A stretch of 54,961 bases of DNA from an uncultured Patescibacteria group bacterium. GTDB lineage: Bacteria > Patescibacteriota > JACMRA01. The stretch lies in contig CALITC010000016.1 in assembly GCA_938041505.1 (NCBI GenBank), positions 1 to 54,961 on the forward strand. Direction: 5' to 3'. A model generated the notes under the pieces. The model was given only the letters and a program-made list of their open reading frames with translations, was not told the origin of the DNA and made no database searches. The position numbers and the translations under genes are program-made. How positions within the stretch are numbered: position 1 is the stretch's first letter; the number at the start of each line of letters is the position of its first letter. Positions 25,097 to 35,091 of this stretch are shown here, in pieces.

Positions 25097-28000
25097 CTAT
25101 CTCACCCTTCTCTTAATTGTCTTCCAAGTCACGAACACAACAGCACCAGCCAAAATCCCAAGCGGAATAAAGAGTAAACCTCCAGTACGCGGCGTGACTG
25201 TAGAGCCATTACCGTCCTCATTCACAAATGGGCTTTCGCTACCCTGCTGACGTTCTTGAAAACTACTAAGTCCATCTCCATCACTATCCAAAAAACTTGA
25301 TGGATCATTAGGATCTGTGCCATCCCGTATCTCAACAATATTTGGTATACCATCTCCATCACTATCTAAGAAACTCGAAGCATTTGCTGGATCTGTACCC
25401 TGCTCACTTTCTAAAGCGTCAGGAACTTCGTCACCATCACTATCTAAAAAACTCTGAACATTGCTCGGGTCTGTGCCATCGAGAATCTCTTGTTCATCTG
25501 AGTTGCCGTCTCCGTCTGTATCAACGTCATTATCTTGATTTGTAAATACCAAATCAGCAATATCACCACCTGCAATCACATCAAAGGTAGTATCGTCAGA
25601 TATTGGGTTTCCTGTAATGAGTCTAAAGTTCTGATCACCGTCAATTTGAGGATCATTGTTGCCTTTGATGGTCACAGTGTTAGCCGAAGGATTGTTCCAA
25701 TTACTATTTTTAATCACCAGGTCGTAATTCCCTACTGCATGAGCAGTAACACCTGCTAGGAAAGAGTTGGACACAGCCACAGGCTGTATATCCCCTTCAT
25801 CCGGGTTATCAATACTCAACGGAATAATCACATCAGCATTATTAATTGGTTGTTTGCTAAGCTCAAAAGAAACCGTAGCTGTTTGACCCGCTTCAGAAGT
25901 CTGCTGCGCAGTAGAAGTAACAATAACTTGAACACTTTCGTTATCCTCATTAACCAGCTCAACATCAAGCACATCAGTTGCACTCAAGGCGTCATATCGT
26001 GTATCGTTAGAGACTACATTGTTGGTTAGAATTGAATAATCCTGATTATCATCATTATCGGCGTCATCTACACCGTTAACTACAATACTTTGGGGCACAT
26101 CCCACTCTTCAATCTCTATCTGAATGGCGCCTTGAACAGTTCCCTCTTCAACATCACTACTCGTAAATTCTATCTGCACAGGGGCGATAGGCTTCGAAGT
26201 AAGTTGCACGGTAAATTCACCTGCATCTCCTGATTCGGAAGTTATACTATCGAGTAGAGTAACTTCTACCCCAGCCACATCATCATCCTCATTCACTAGG
26301 CCAAAATCCAGTATATCCGTATCCGTCAAAGCAGCATAACCAGGATCAGAAGTGGTAGGAGCCTCAGTCAATAGATTGTAGCTCACATCCCCATCATCTA
26401 ATTCATCATCCACGCCAGAAATAACCACAAAATTACTAGTCGGATTATTCCAATTTTCAGGAGTTATTGTAATTTGAGAAACACCTCCTAAAGACCCTTC
26501 ACTCACATCATCTAATATTACCGGTATTGTAACCTCTGTTGTCGGCTCTGAAGAAAGAGTGAAAAACACATTCGCGATATTACCATTCTCTTGAGTAACA
26601 TTATCATTGGAGGTAACAACGACACCCGCAACTTCGTTATCAGTAATATCCACAACAATATCCGCCATCACCAGAGCATTAAAAGTCGTATCTGTTGAGC
26701 TAACCAAATGGGAAATAGTAGCTGTATGATTGCCTTCTTGTATAGAATCATCTATAGTTTCAACTTCCACAACCTGAGCTTGGTTCCAATTACCAGGTGT
26801 GAAAATAACTTGAATTGGCTGACCATATCCAGAGCCATTAAGCTGAATCTGTTCTTCAGGGTCGACAACAATATTCACATCGTGAGTTGGCTGCACCGAT
26901 AACACGAGTCTATAGATATCTAAGGAATTTGATCCTTCCACCCCAATTGTTGAGTCACCAGTTTCCGTAACCAGGACACCTACCGAATCGTTATCAATAA
27001 CCGTTGCCACTACAGCCTGACTAGACAAACCAGTGAATGCTGAGTCAGACGCATTATCAACGGCGACGTCAATCTGAACCTGCCTATCCCCAATCTGATT
27101 ATCGTTAACCCCAGTGATTGTAAACTGGTTACTAGAAGCATTGTTCCAATTGGTTGGTGTAATTGTAAGCGAAGCTGGTGTCACTTCCACTATGCCCTCA
27201 TCATTACTATTAATTGTGAGAATTACATCAGTTTGTGGTATTGCCGTCAACTCGACACTCACTGAAGCTGTTCCACCATTTTCATCAACTGTAACACTAA
27301 AAGTATCCAGAACAAAACCAGCATTCTCATTATCTACTATATCAACTAAGAAATCATTTGGGTTCAGTAGAGTGTACGCTGGGTCTGATGTAATAATATC
27401 AAAGTCAATAATCTCAGAATGTCTTCCTTCTATGATCGAATCATCTACAGCTTCAATAAATACGGGCTGAGCTTGATTCCAGTTTGCAGGTGTAAACACG
27501 ATCGAAGTGGAAGATCCTCCCTCAACTACAATCTCAGCACCCGCATTCAGTTTCAAAGTAACATTTTGCTGCGGCATGGTATCTAATGCAATATTAACAA
27601 AATCTCCAGTACCATCCTCAATTACTGTCGTGTCCCCGTCAGTTGAAGCGACTGTAATTCCAGCGCCGTCGTTATCTATGATCGTAAGACCATAACTAGA
27701 GCTATTCAACCTATAATTTTCAGGAGATAAAGGCATGTTAGACGTTAGCACAAAATTATGAATAAAATTAGGCGCATCAACATTATCATCTTGAGCCTCA
27801 AAAGTAATCGTCTGTGGCTGATCCCAGTTATTAGGGTTAAATTCCAAATGATAACGGCAATTTAAACCGCTAGGATCACAGTCTCCAATACTTTGACTAG
27901 CTTCTTCTGGAGTAATCACAAAGCGCTCACCAACTTCTTCCCCTGCCCAAATATAAACACTACTCTCAGGCTCACTCAATAGAACAACGTCCATCACAAA

Positions 28001-31000
28001 AGCACCGGCGAACTCAGATATCTGACCATTAACTGGTATAAAACTATTCACCACAATTCCCCCTTGATCATTATCCAGCAAATCCACCACAATCGTCTGA
28101 TCAGGCATCACTGAATAAGTGACGTCACTCAGAGGATCGACCGAAAGTATAATCTCTGTAGAGTCATCTCTAACAACCTCATCATCAACTGAAGTAATTA
28201 TGACAATCTGAGGAATATTCCAATTCGAAGAAGTAAACACAAGAGAACTGTTTGACAAACCAACCTCCGAAGTATCCGTAATAGTTAAATCGATTGTAAC
28301 TTCGTTTAAAGGTGCTTGTGTTAAACTAATCTCAATATTTTCTGATGCGCCGTTCTCTTGTAACTCAATAGAGTAATCACTTGCAACAAAACTTGCTGAC
28401 TCGTCATCAATAATAGTAACCACAATAGCTTCGCCTTCAATAGGAAGGTTAATAAAATTTGAAACTGTGGCATCTGTAGATATTATCGATGGGGTTAACG
28501 TCGACATATGCAATCCTTCGTTATCAGTATCATCTTCTGCTTGGACAAAAACAGTGACACCATTCCAATTATTTTCATTAAAGACTATGTTTAATGATTC
28601 ACTTGGGTTATTATATGAAACCCCATCTGTAGAAAGCCGTACCTCAGAATTATCCAGTGCTATCTGAGCAATAACATTTTCTCCAGTTGCCGGCTGAGAA
28701 TCAACACTCAATACTACACTATCTGTACCTCCACCAGCTTCTTGAATTGTAACAGAAATCTTATCTGCATTCAATCCAACTTCGTCATTATCTTGGATAT
28801 CAAAAGATTGCGTGGATAAGCTAAAATTATCATACAAAGAATCTGTGCTAGTAACAACAAAACTTACATCCGAGCTATGTGGATTTAGCTCAGTAATCTG
28901 ATCATCAATCGGAAATACCTGTATAAACTGTTCAACATTCCAGTCATCCTGTCTAAATTGTAATGAGCTTGTACTTTCCAAGGAACCTCCTAACAACATT
29001 TGATTAGAATCAGTAGAAAAATCAACGTTAACACCACCCAAAGGTCTTGAGGTCAAAGATATTCTCAAATAATCACCCTTCGAAGGATGGCTTTCATCAA
29101 GCTGATTGACTGCATCTTGAGAATTATTTTCTGAATCATAACGAACTACATTTACACCAACTTGGTCATTATCAGTAATTTGATAAACCTGATTCGGCAC
29201 ATTAATCAGTCCATATTCTCTATCGCTGCTAAAGCTAGAAACATATATTTCTGAATTGTAAGTGCTTCCACGATCCACATCATCAATTACAGCGAATACA
29301 TCGACAATTTGCTCAACATTCCAATTCGAAGGGGTGAACGACAAAGAAATTAAATTGCTATTATTAGTATCAAAAATAATATTATTATCGATAGACTGCA
29401 AAAATATAGTTACATTATCAGAGGGTTGTGCGTCCAGTACATAACCAAGTTTATCTCCAATATTTGGCAAGTCCTCATCAAGAAGATTTGTATTGTCTAA
29501 TACCCCCGAGCTATCAAGCGGTCTTACTGTTACACCAGGTACATCGTCATCAAGAATTTTTATTTCAAACCCACTCGAGTTTATTTCATATTCGGGTTGA
29601 GTAAGGGAGTCAATAGAGGTTACAAATAAGTTTACAAGAGAATCATCAATCGTATCGTTGTTAACTGAAGTTAAAGATATCGTTTGAGGCTCGTCCCAGT
29701 TTGAACTGTCAAATACCAGAGGATTTTGAGCGGTGTCTGGCGCATCAATAAAATTATCGCCATGGACACTTTGTACATAGACAGCTCCTTGTGGCTCAGA
29801 ATCTAATACGACGTCATAAGATATCTCACCTGAATCTTCACTAACCTCGTATGGTAACGTCAGCGCCCCACCCAAACTATCAACAAAATTACTAATTGTA
29901 ATACCAGGTTCATCATCATCAATAATCGAAGCCTCTACTCTTGGGAAATTTGTTAATCCTATATACCCAGAGTCATTTGTGGCGGCTCCAAGGGATGTTG
30001 AGATCAAACTTGTATGGACGCCACCCAGCAAATCAGACTCCACTATACCATCATTAACAGCAACAATATCCAAATCGACAAACTGTGAGGAGTTATCAAG
30101 CATAACACTTGTATTACCTGTCACCGAACCATTCACACTAATTTGCGAACCATCATATACAAGATCAATTTGAACCTGATCTCCAGGGTTGGGAATTGTT
30201 GTAATTCCAACTGTAAGAGGTTTTGAAATCACTCCAGCTTCATCAACAACCAACCCATCAATAGCATTCAAAATAACCCCAGTTGTATCCTCATCAATTG
30301 CATCAACTTGGATCGCTCTAATCAAATTATTATTCGAAGGATTGTACGGAGATGTAGAATCTGCAGATTGAGTATTCGTGAATAATACAGTATCAGCTAA
30401 CAAGCCATCTGTATTAGTATCATCAACAGCCCTTACAAACACCTGTTGGGCATTATCTCTACCCCAAGCATTGTTATCAAAAACAATAGCTTCGGAAGCG
30501 CTAAATTCAACCCCATCAGTACTTAGCTCAACTTCTGTACCAGCCACATTACCAGTAACTGTAACAATGTTGCCTAATTTTGGTTCGCTAGCTAACCACA
30601 CTTCTACAAAGTCTACAGACCCCCCTTCTACTGTCGAAAGTTGGCCCCTACTTACCTCAATACCAGCTTCGTCATTGTCAATCAAAGTAATATTTACAGC
30701 CTCATCTGATACGGTGCTAGCACTATACTGAGTATCAGTAGTGTTCCCAATATCAACTGAAAAGGTGATTACAGTGCTTTGATCAAAATCAATATTGTCA
30801 TCAACAGCTGTTATATCAAAAAAAACTTCCTTATTCCAGTTAGTCTCGTTAAAAATTAATTCAGAAGATGACGTACTAGAAATAACCTCATTTGAATCAA
30901 AATTTCTTAGAACCCTAACCACAGTACCAGGTTCAGGTTGGGAATCTAACCTTACACCAACACTTTTGACACTCCCACCTTCAAACATCGAAATAGAGTT

Positions 31001-31801
31001 TTCACTTACTATTATTCCAGGAAGATCATTATCCTCAATATTAATAGTTACATCTGGTAAAGTCAGGGTATTAAAAATAGCATTACTTGAAGAAACACTT
31101 AAGCTTAACGGTGCATTATGTTCGCCTTCTGCAATTACATCATCCACAGCTTGTAAGCTTACCGTTTGAGGCTCTTCCCATGTATCTGAATTAAAATCTA
31201 TTGAATATGTAGATTCTCCATAGATACTACTTTGCGTACCCCCATCCAAAGTCACAGACACTCCTTCGGTACCAGGGCTGGAATTCATAGCTATTGATAA
31301 ATCATAGAAATTACCACCTTCAGCAACCGATAAAGAAGTATTATAAGTAAATGGATCAACAACCTCAGCAGCTAGGCTAGTGTCAAACTCCCCACCTCCA
31401 TCAAATTGACCTAGAATAGGAGCATCGGTAACCGCCAACAAAGGGGTTGAGATATCTAAACACTCAAAATTCTGTCCTGTAAACGAACACTCCTCAAGAG
31501 ACCCGCTAACCAAGCCTATTAGCATTGTCGTTTGCGGTTCGGTTAAGTTCTCATCTATAGCGCCAACGCAATCAACCATGCTATTAGTCAATGCGGGTTC
31601 AGGAATACAACTAAAACTCTCCAATGCAAAGTTGCTTTCGTTTATCGGGTCTCCATTAGCTACAACACCGGATCTTTTGAATTCAGCCCCGCCTTGATTG
31701 TTAAGCAGCCAAGCAACAGCGATCCCTGCAAGTATTACACCTGCAAAAATTAAAATTAGGATAAGTTTTTGTTTAAAAAAACGCTGGGCGCGGATTAGCA
31801 T
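25097..31801 (-). CDS. Giant Calx-beta/TSP3 repeat surface protein (2234 aa)
   Basis: An N-terminal membrane segment ('LILILIFAGVILAGIAVAWLL', about 13-33) directs export. A short cysteine-containing region follows, then about 16 tandem Calx-beta-type domains of some 115-130 residues (about 140-2090). Each has an N-W-N/D-x-P-Q-like strand, a 'V.DD' turn and a 'DND.AGI' linker; such acidic turns usually bind calcium. From about 2094 come thrombospondin type 3 units of 26 residues ('DSDGD...GTDP'), also calcium-binding. A C-terminal helix ('FIPLGILAGAVVFVTW') and 'KTIKRRVR' tail anchor it. It is probably a rigid, calcium-stiffened adhesin or stalk; attachment to a host cell is inference. It has its own strong promoter. 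Confidence 0.9.
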   Translation of the reverse strand: MLIRAQRFFKQKLILILIFAGVILAGIAVAWLLNNQGGAEFKRSGVVANGDPINESNFALESFSCIPEPALTNSMVDCVGAIDENLTEPQTTMLIGLVSGSLEECSFTGQNFECLDISTPLLAVTDAPILGQFDGGGEFDTSLAAEVVDPFTYNTSLSVAEGGNFYDLSIAMNSSPGTEGVSVTLDGGTQSSIYGESTYSIDFNSDTWEEPQTVSLQAVDDVIAEGEHNAPLSLSVSSSNAIFNTLTLPDVTINIEDNDLPGIIVSENSISMFEGGSVKSVGVRLDSQPEPGTVVRVLRNFDSNEVISSTSSSELIFNETNWNKEVFFDITAVDDNIDFDQSTVITFSVDIGNTTDTQYSASTVSDEAVNITLIDNDEAGIEVSRGQLSTVEGGSVDFVEVWLASEPKLGNIVTVTGNVAGTEVELSTDGVEFSASEAIVFDNNAWGRDNAQQVFVRAVDDTNTDGLLADTVLFTNTQSADSTSPYNPSNNNLIRAIQVDAIDEDTTGVILNAIDGLVVDEAGVISKPLTVGITTIPNPGDQVQIDLVYDGSQISVNGSVTGNTSVMLDNSSQFVDLDIVAVNDGIVESDLLGGVHTSLISTSLGAATNDSGYIGLTNFPRVEASIIDDDEPGITISNFVDSLGGALTLPYEVSEDSGEISYDVVLDSEPQGAVYVQSVHGDNFIDAPDTAQNPLVFDSSNWDEPQTISLTSVNNDTIDDSLVNLFVTSIDSLTQPEYEINSSGFEIKILDDDVPGVTVRPLDSSGVLDNTNLLDEDLPNIGDKLGYVLDAQPSDNVTIFLQSIDNNIIFDTNNSNLISLSFTPSNWNVEQIVDVFAVIDDVDRGSTYNSEIYVSSFSSDREYGLINVPNQVYQITDNDQVGVNVVRYDSENNSQDAVNQLDESHPSKGDYLRISLTSRPLGGVNVDFSTDSNQMLLGGSLESTSSLQFRQDDWNVEQFIQVFPIDDQITELNPHSSDVSFVVTSTDSLYDNFSLSTQSFDIQDNDEVGLNADKISVTIQEAGGGTDSVVLSVDSQPATGENVIAQIALDNSEVRLSTDGVSYNNPSESLNIVFNENNWNGVTVFVQAEDDTDNEGLHMSTLTPSIISTDATVSNFINLPIEGEAIVVTIIDDESASFVASDYSIELQENGASENIEISLTQAPLNEVTIDLTITDTSEVGLSNSSLVFTSSNWNIPQIVIITSVDDEVVRDDSTEIILSVDPLSDVTYSVMPDQTIVVDLLDNDQGGIVVNSFIPVNGQISEFAGAFVMDVVLLSEPESSVYIWAGEEVGERFVITPEEASQSIGDCDPSGLNCRYHLEFNPNNWDQPQTITFEAQDDNVDAPNFIHNFVLTSNMPLSPENYRLNSSSYGLTIIDNDGAGITVASTDGDTTVIEDGTGDFVNIALDTMPQQNVTLKLNAGAEIVVEGGSSTSIVFTPANWNQAQPVFIEAVDDSIIEGRHSEIIDFDIITSDPAYTLLNPNDFLVDIVDNENAGFVLDTFSVTVDENGGTASVSVELTAIPQTDVILTINSNDEGIVEVTPASLTITPTNWNNASSNQFTITGVNDNQIGDRQVQIDVAVDNASDSAFTGLSSQAVVATVIDNDSVGVLVTETGDSTIGVEGSNSLDIYRLVLSVQPTHDVNIVVDPEEQIQLNGSGYGQPIQVIFTPGNWNQAQVVEVETIDDSIQEGNHTATISHLVSSTDTTFNALVMADIVVDITDNEVAGVVVTSNDNVTQENGNIANVFFTLSSEPTTEVTIPVILDDVSEGSLGGVSQITITPENWNNPTSNFVVISGVDDELDDGDVSYNLLTEAPTTSDPGYAALTDTDILDFGLVNEDDDVAGVEVTLLDSITSESGDAGEFTVQLTSKPIAPVQIEFTSSDVEEGTVQGAIQIEIEEWDVPQSIVVNGVDDADNDDNQDYSILTNNVVSNDTRYDALSATDVLDVELVNEDNESVQVIVTSTAQQTSEAGQTATVSFELSKQPINNADVIIPLSIDNPDEGDIQPVAVSNSFLAGVTAHAVGNYDLVIKNSNWNNPSANTVTIKGNNDPQIDGDQNFRLITGNPISDDTTFDVIAGGDIADLVFTNQDNDVDTDGDGNSDEQEILDGTDPSNVQSFLDSDGDEVPDALESEQGTDPANASSFLDSDGDGIPNIVEIRDGTDPNDPSSFLDSDGDGLSSFQERQQGSESPFVNEDGNGSTVTPRTGGLLFIPLGILAGAVVFVTWKTIKRRVR
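25200..25540 (-). repeat. Tandem repeat encoding thrombospondin type 3 units
   Basis: At DNA level a 78-bp unit (26 codons) recurs about 3.5 times with similar bases (for example the repeated 'ccatcactatc' on the plus strand). It encodes D-x-D-G-D calcium-binding loops. Such repeats can expand or contract by recombination. Confidence 0.8.
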
Positions 31802-31849
31802 AAATGCCTATTTTTTTGTTTTTATATTTATTGCTTTGTTCTATAACCA

Positions 31850-31878
31850 ATTATACCTCACAATCCTTAATCTTGCAA
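31850..31878 (-). promoter_or_regulatory. Promoter of the giant surface protein gene
   Basis: On the minus strand, TTGCAA (31873-31878), 17 bp, TATAAT (31850-31855). The leader to the ATG at 31801 is about 42 nt, A-rich, without a Shine-Dalgarno site. Confidence 0.8.
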
Positions 31879-31918
31879 GGTCTATAGGGAATTCTTTAGT
31901 AATTCAAACCTTTGAATT

Positions 31919-32632
31919 TCAAATTTCCAAAAACTTCTGTTTTCTAAGCTGTTCAGTTAAGGCATATTCGCCATGCTGACATCTAATCAATCTATAAACG
32001 CTATACCCTTTTTTGCTGCACATTTTTCGAATTTGATTATTCCGGCCCTCATTCAAATTAAAGAAATACCAAAACTTTCTAGAGTCTAGCTTCAAATAAT
32101 AATAATCTTTTATATCACTATTTTTCATAGGAGTTACGTCTACAGACCGAAGTTGATAGTCATCAATTACTATACCTCGTCTATAATCATTGATATCGGT
32201 AAGTTTTAACTGTTCATTTAACCCTACTACATATTTTTTTAAAGTATTGTGTTTAGGATGGGTTAGCGTATGAAGCAAATCACCATCTTGTGACATAACA
32301 AGCAATCCTTCGCTCATATAATCTAATCTACCTGCGGGTTTGAATGATCTATATTTTGGCGGTAAAGAATCGTAAATAGTTTTTTTATTACCCTCACGCC
32401 TTGCTGAAACTAAGCTAAAAATTGGCTTATAATAGAGTATTGTAGACCTTTTTTGGATATCTATTTGCTCCCATTTATTATCTTTTTTATAGCATATTTT
32501 AGATGTTAAACCGACCTGATCCCCTAGCACAGCAACCCGACCATCAATTGTTACTAACTCTTTTTCAATAAGATGGTCAGCCTGTCTACGGCTGATCCCA
32601 AGATAATTTCCTATATATTTATTTATACGCAT
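31919..32632 (-). CDS. Pseudouridine synthase, RsuA/RluB family
   Basis: These enzymes convert specific uridines of rRNA to pseudouridine. The N-terminal S4 RNA-binding domain ('MRINKYIGNYLGISRRQADH', residues 1-60) is followed by the catalytic domain with 'PAGRLDYMSEGLLVMSQDG', where the Asp of 'RLD' is the nucleophile, then 'KKYVVGLNEQL' and 'NEGRNNQIRKMC'. At 237 residues it is the size of RsuA/RluB/RluE/RluF. The target site cannot be told from sequence alone. It is transcribed divergently from the glycosyltransferase operon. Confidence 0.9.
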   Translation of the reverse strand: MRINKYIGNYLGISRRQADHLIEKELVTIDGRVAVLGDQVGLTSKICYKKDNKWEQIDIQKRSTILYYKPIFSLVSARREGNKKTIYDSLPPKYRSFKPAGRLDYMSEGLLVMSQDGDLLHTLTHPKHNTLKKYVVGLNEQLKLTDINDYRRGIVIDDYQLRSVDVTPMKNSDIKDYYYLKLDSRKFWYFFNLNEGRNNQIRKMCSKKGYSVYRLIRCQHGEYALTEQLRKQKFLEI

Positions 32633-32917
32633 ATGAATTATTATCTATACATATAACATATATTATCAGATAAGACCATACCTTAATATTTTTTTTTCTT
32701 GACAACATAGTCAAAATAAGACCAATTTAACAGTATATTTTAATAAAAAGTTGATATAACTCAACAAATTCTTAAAATAGTATCGCGACAACACAACCAA
32801 ATAAGTTTCTTTTGAAAAATTTAAGAAAATTACCACATCAAATACGACATCAAAAGAGTGTAAGAAAAGCAGTAAATAATTTTACTGCCATCATTAGTAT
32901 GAATCAATCTAACCAAT

Positions 32918-35080
32918 ATGCCGAAAATGAAAAGTCGAACAGTAACAGCTAAAAGCGCAGAAAAAATTAATTTAAAAAAAGTTAAAAACATCAAAAAACA
33001 CAATGTTGTGGTAATTTTGCCGACTTATAATGAAGCTGAAAACATTTCAGATATTATCTCAACAGTTGCCATTCAACAACAATCTTTACCAAACCATTTA
33101 CTTCAAATATTAGTTGTTGATGACAAATCACCAGACGGAACAGCTGACATTGTTAAAGATTTTGCGACCACTAATCCTTTCATTCACCTTATTTTAGGAA
33201 ACAAGAAAGGATTAGGAGTTGCCTACAAAAGAGGTATAAAATACGCTATAAGCGTTTTGAAGGCTGACTATATTTTCGAAATGGATGCCGACGGTTCTCA
33301 TGACCCAAATCTTATTCCAAAATTTGTAAATGAGCTTGAAAATGGAAATGACTTTGTAATCGGATCAAGATACGTTAATGGAGGAAGTATCCCAAACGAT
33401 TGGCCAACCTCACGCAAATTAAATAGCAGATTTGGAAATCTATTTGCCAACATTGTTGCAGGTTTAAAAGGAGTAAAGGACACTACAAGTGGCTATAGAG
33501 CAATCAAAACAAGTATTCTTAAAAAAATAAATTTGGAGAATCTCAAGGTAAAAGGATACGGATTTCAAATTAATATTTTACACGAAGCAATTACTCAAGG
33601 AGCTATAGTAAAAGAGATACCAATCCAATTCAAAGATAGGACCAAAGGACAGTCTAAAATGAGCCTATCAGACCAACTCGGGTTCGTTTTATTCACACTT
33701 AGTCTAAGACTTAATTCCTTCAAAAAGCCAAAATTATTCATTATTTTGGGGATTTTGGGGATTTTATCAGCCTTAGGCTTTACCATAGCTAAACTTCTAT
33801 CTTTAAGACCGACTGAAGCTATAGGTGTAGTCTTAGTAACCATCTCTTTGGTATTGGTAATTCAAGGTCTTTTCACCCTCTATTTGTCCCTCTATACTTG
33901 GGCAGATCCAAAACGAGTACACACAAATCGCTCACCTAAAAAATTTACTAAACCTACTAGATCTTTCACAGCCCTTTTGCCAGCAAGAAATGAAGAGAAT
34001 GTGATTGGACATACCATTGCAGCTGTTCACGGGGTTGACTACCCAGACGAGCTCAAAGAAACAATTGTTTTATGTAGAAAAGACGATGTTGGTACAATAG
34101 CAGCAGCACAAGCCGCAATTGATAAATTAGGCAAAAAAAATATTCGAATCATTGCAGACACCTTGCCAAATAGCAAACCTATGAAGCTTAATATTGGTGC
34201 AGCAGAAGCTAAAAATGAAGTTATTTGTATTTTTGACGCTGAAGATGAACCTCACAAAGATATCTACAACATCGTAAATACTGTTATGGTAAGAAAAAAT
34301 GCAGACGTAGTCCAATCTGGAGTGCAATTAATGAATTTTGCTTCGCACTGGTTCTCAGCGCTTAACGTTTTAGAATATTATTTTTGGTTTAAATCAGCAC
34401 TCAGATTCTTTGCGAAAGTTGGTTTGATAACCTTAGGAGGCAACACTGTCTTCTTTAAAAAGGAATGGATGCAGAAGATTGGTGGCTGGGATGAAACATG
34501 TCTAACAGAAGATGCAGATGTCGGCTTGAGGCTGAGTAAGATGGGGGCTAAAATTGAAGTATTGTACGACCAAGAACATGCGACACAAGAAGAAACCCCT
34601 CACAACCTTGAGAATTTTATCAAACAAAGAACTCGCTGGAATCAAGGGTTTATTCAAGTACTGTTAAAGGGTGAATGGCTAAGCCTGCCAAAGCTGAGTC
34701 AGAGATTTCTGGCATTTTACTTGTTGTTCTGGCCAATTGTCCAATCATTACTGTTTTTGTATATACCAATTTCTTTGGCATTAATGTTCTTTTTAAAGCT
34801 ACCAGTTTGGGCTACTATGATAACAATTCTTCCAGTGTATATGCTAGCATTACACCTTATTACAATAATTGTAGCATTCTATCAATTTGTAGGAGAATAC
34901 AACTTAAAACACTCAAGGTTATTCCCATTACAAATCCTTTTTTGGTATTTCCCTTATCAATTTATCTTGGGTTTATCAGCTTACAGGGCAGTGTATAGAT
35001 TGGTTTCAAATCAAGCCTCATGGGAGAAAACAACTCACGTTGGAGCGCATAGAAAAACACTAGCATACACAAACAATTAA
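32918..35080 (+). CDS. Fused double GT2 glycosyltransferase (720 aa)
   Basis: Two family-2 glycosyltransferase domains are joined in one chain. The first (about 30-265) resembles dolichyl-phosphate mannose synthases: 'VVILPTYNEAENI', 'VVDDKSPDGT', a D-x-D at 123-125 ('FEMDADGSHDP') and 'VIGSRYVNGG'. Two membrane helices (about 275-335) follow. The second (about 350-600) resembles processive cellulose/hyaluronan-synthase-like enzymes: 'ALLPARNEENVIGHTI', 'IFDAEDEPHKD', 'LTEDADVGLRL' and the Q-x-x-R-W motif at 570-574. More helices follow (about 610-690). I infer one domain makes a lipid-linked sugar and the other polymerises or transfers sugars. It is the first gene of the putative polysaccharide operon, ending 11 bp before the next gene. 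Confidence 0.88.
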   Translation: MPKMKSRTVTAKSAEKINLKKVKNIKKHNVVVILPTYNEAENISDIISTVAIQQQSLPNHLLQILVVDDKSPDGTADIVKDFATTNPFIHLILGNKKGLGVAYKRGIKYAISVLKADYIFEMDADGSHDPNLIPKFVNELENGNDFVIGSRYVNGGSIPNDWPTSRKLNSRFGNLFANIVAGLKGVKDTTSGYRAIKTSILKKINLENLKVKGYGFQINILHEAITQGAIVKEIPIQFKDRTKGQSKMSLSDQLGFVLFTLSLRLNSFKKPKLFIILGILGILSALGFTIAKLLSLRPTEAIGVVLVTISLVLVIQGLFTLYLSLYTWADPKRVHTNRSPKKFTKPTRSFTALLPARNEENVIGHTIAAVHGVDYPDELKETIVLCRKDDVGTIAAAQAAIDKLGKKNIRIIADTLPNSKPMKLNIGAAEAKNEVICIFDAEDEPHKDIYNIVNTVMVRKNADVVQSGVQLMNFASHWFSALNVLEYYFWFKSALRFFAKVGLITLGGNTVFFKKEWMQKIGGWDETCLTEDADVGLRLSKMGAKIEVLYDQEHATQEETPHNLENFIKQRTRWNQGFIQVLLKGEWLSLPKLSQRFLAFYLLFWPIVQSLLFLYIPISLALMFFLKLPVWATMITILPVYMLALHLITIIVAFYQFVGEYNLKHSRLFPLQILFWYFPYQFILGLSAYRAVYRLVSNQASWEKTTHVGAHRKTLAYTNN

Positions 35081-35091
35081 TATTTTATATT

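Noticed and set aside
25200-25540. Regular repeats that could look like a CRISPR array
   Set aside because: The unit is 78 bp, in frame, and encodes TSP3 calcium loops; spacers are not unique and no cas genes are present.
25342-31169. Many plus-strand ORFs of 60-124 codons opposite the giant surface gene
   Set aside because: They are antisense shadows of the repetitive Calx-beta frame, rich in S and T, and lack expression signals.
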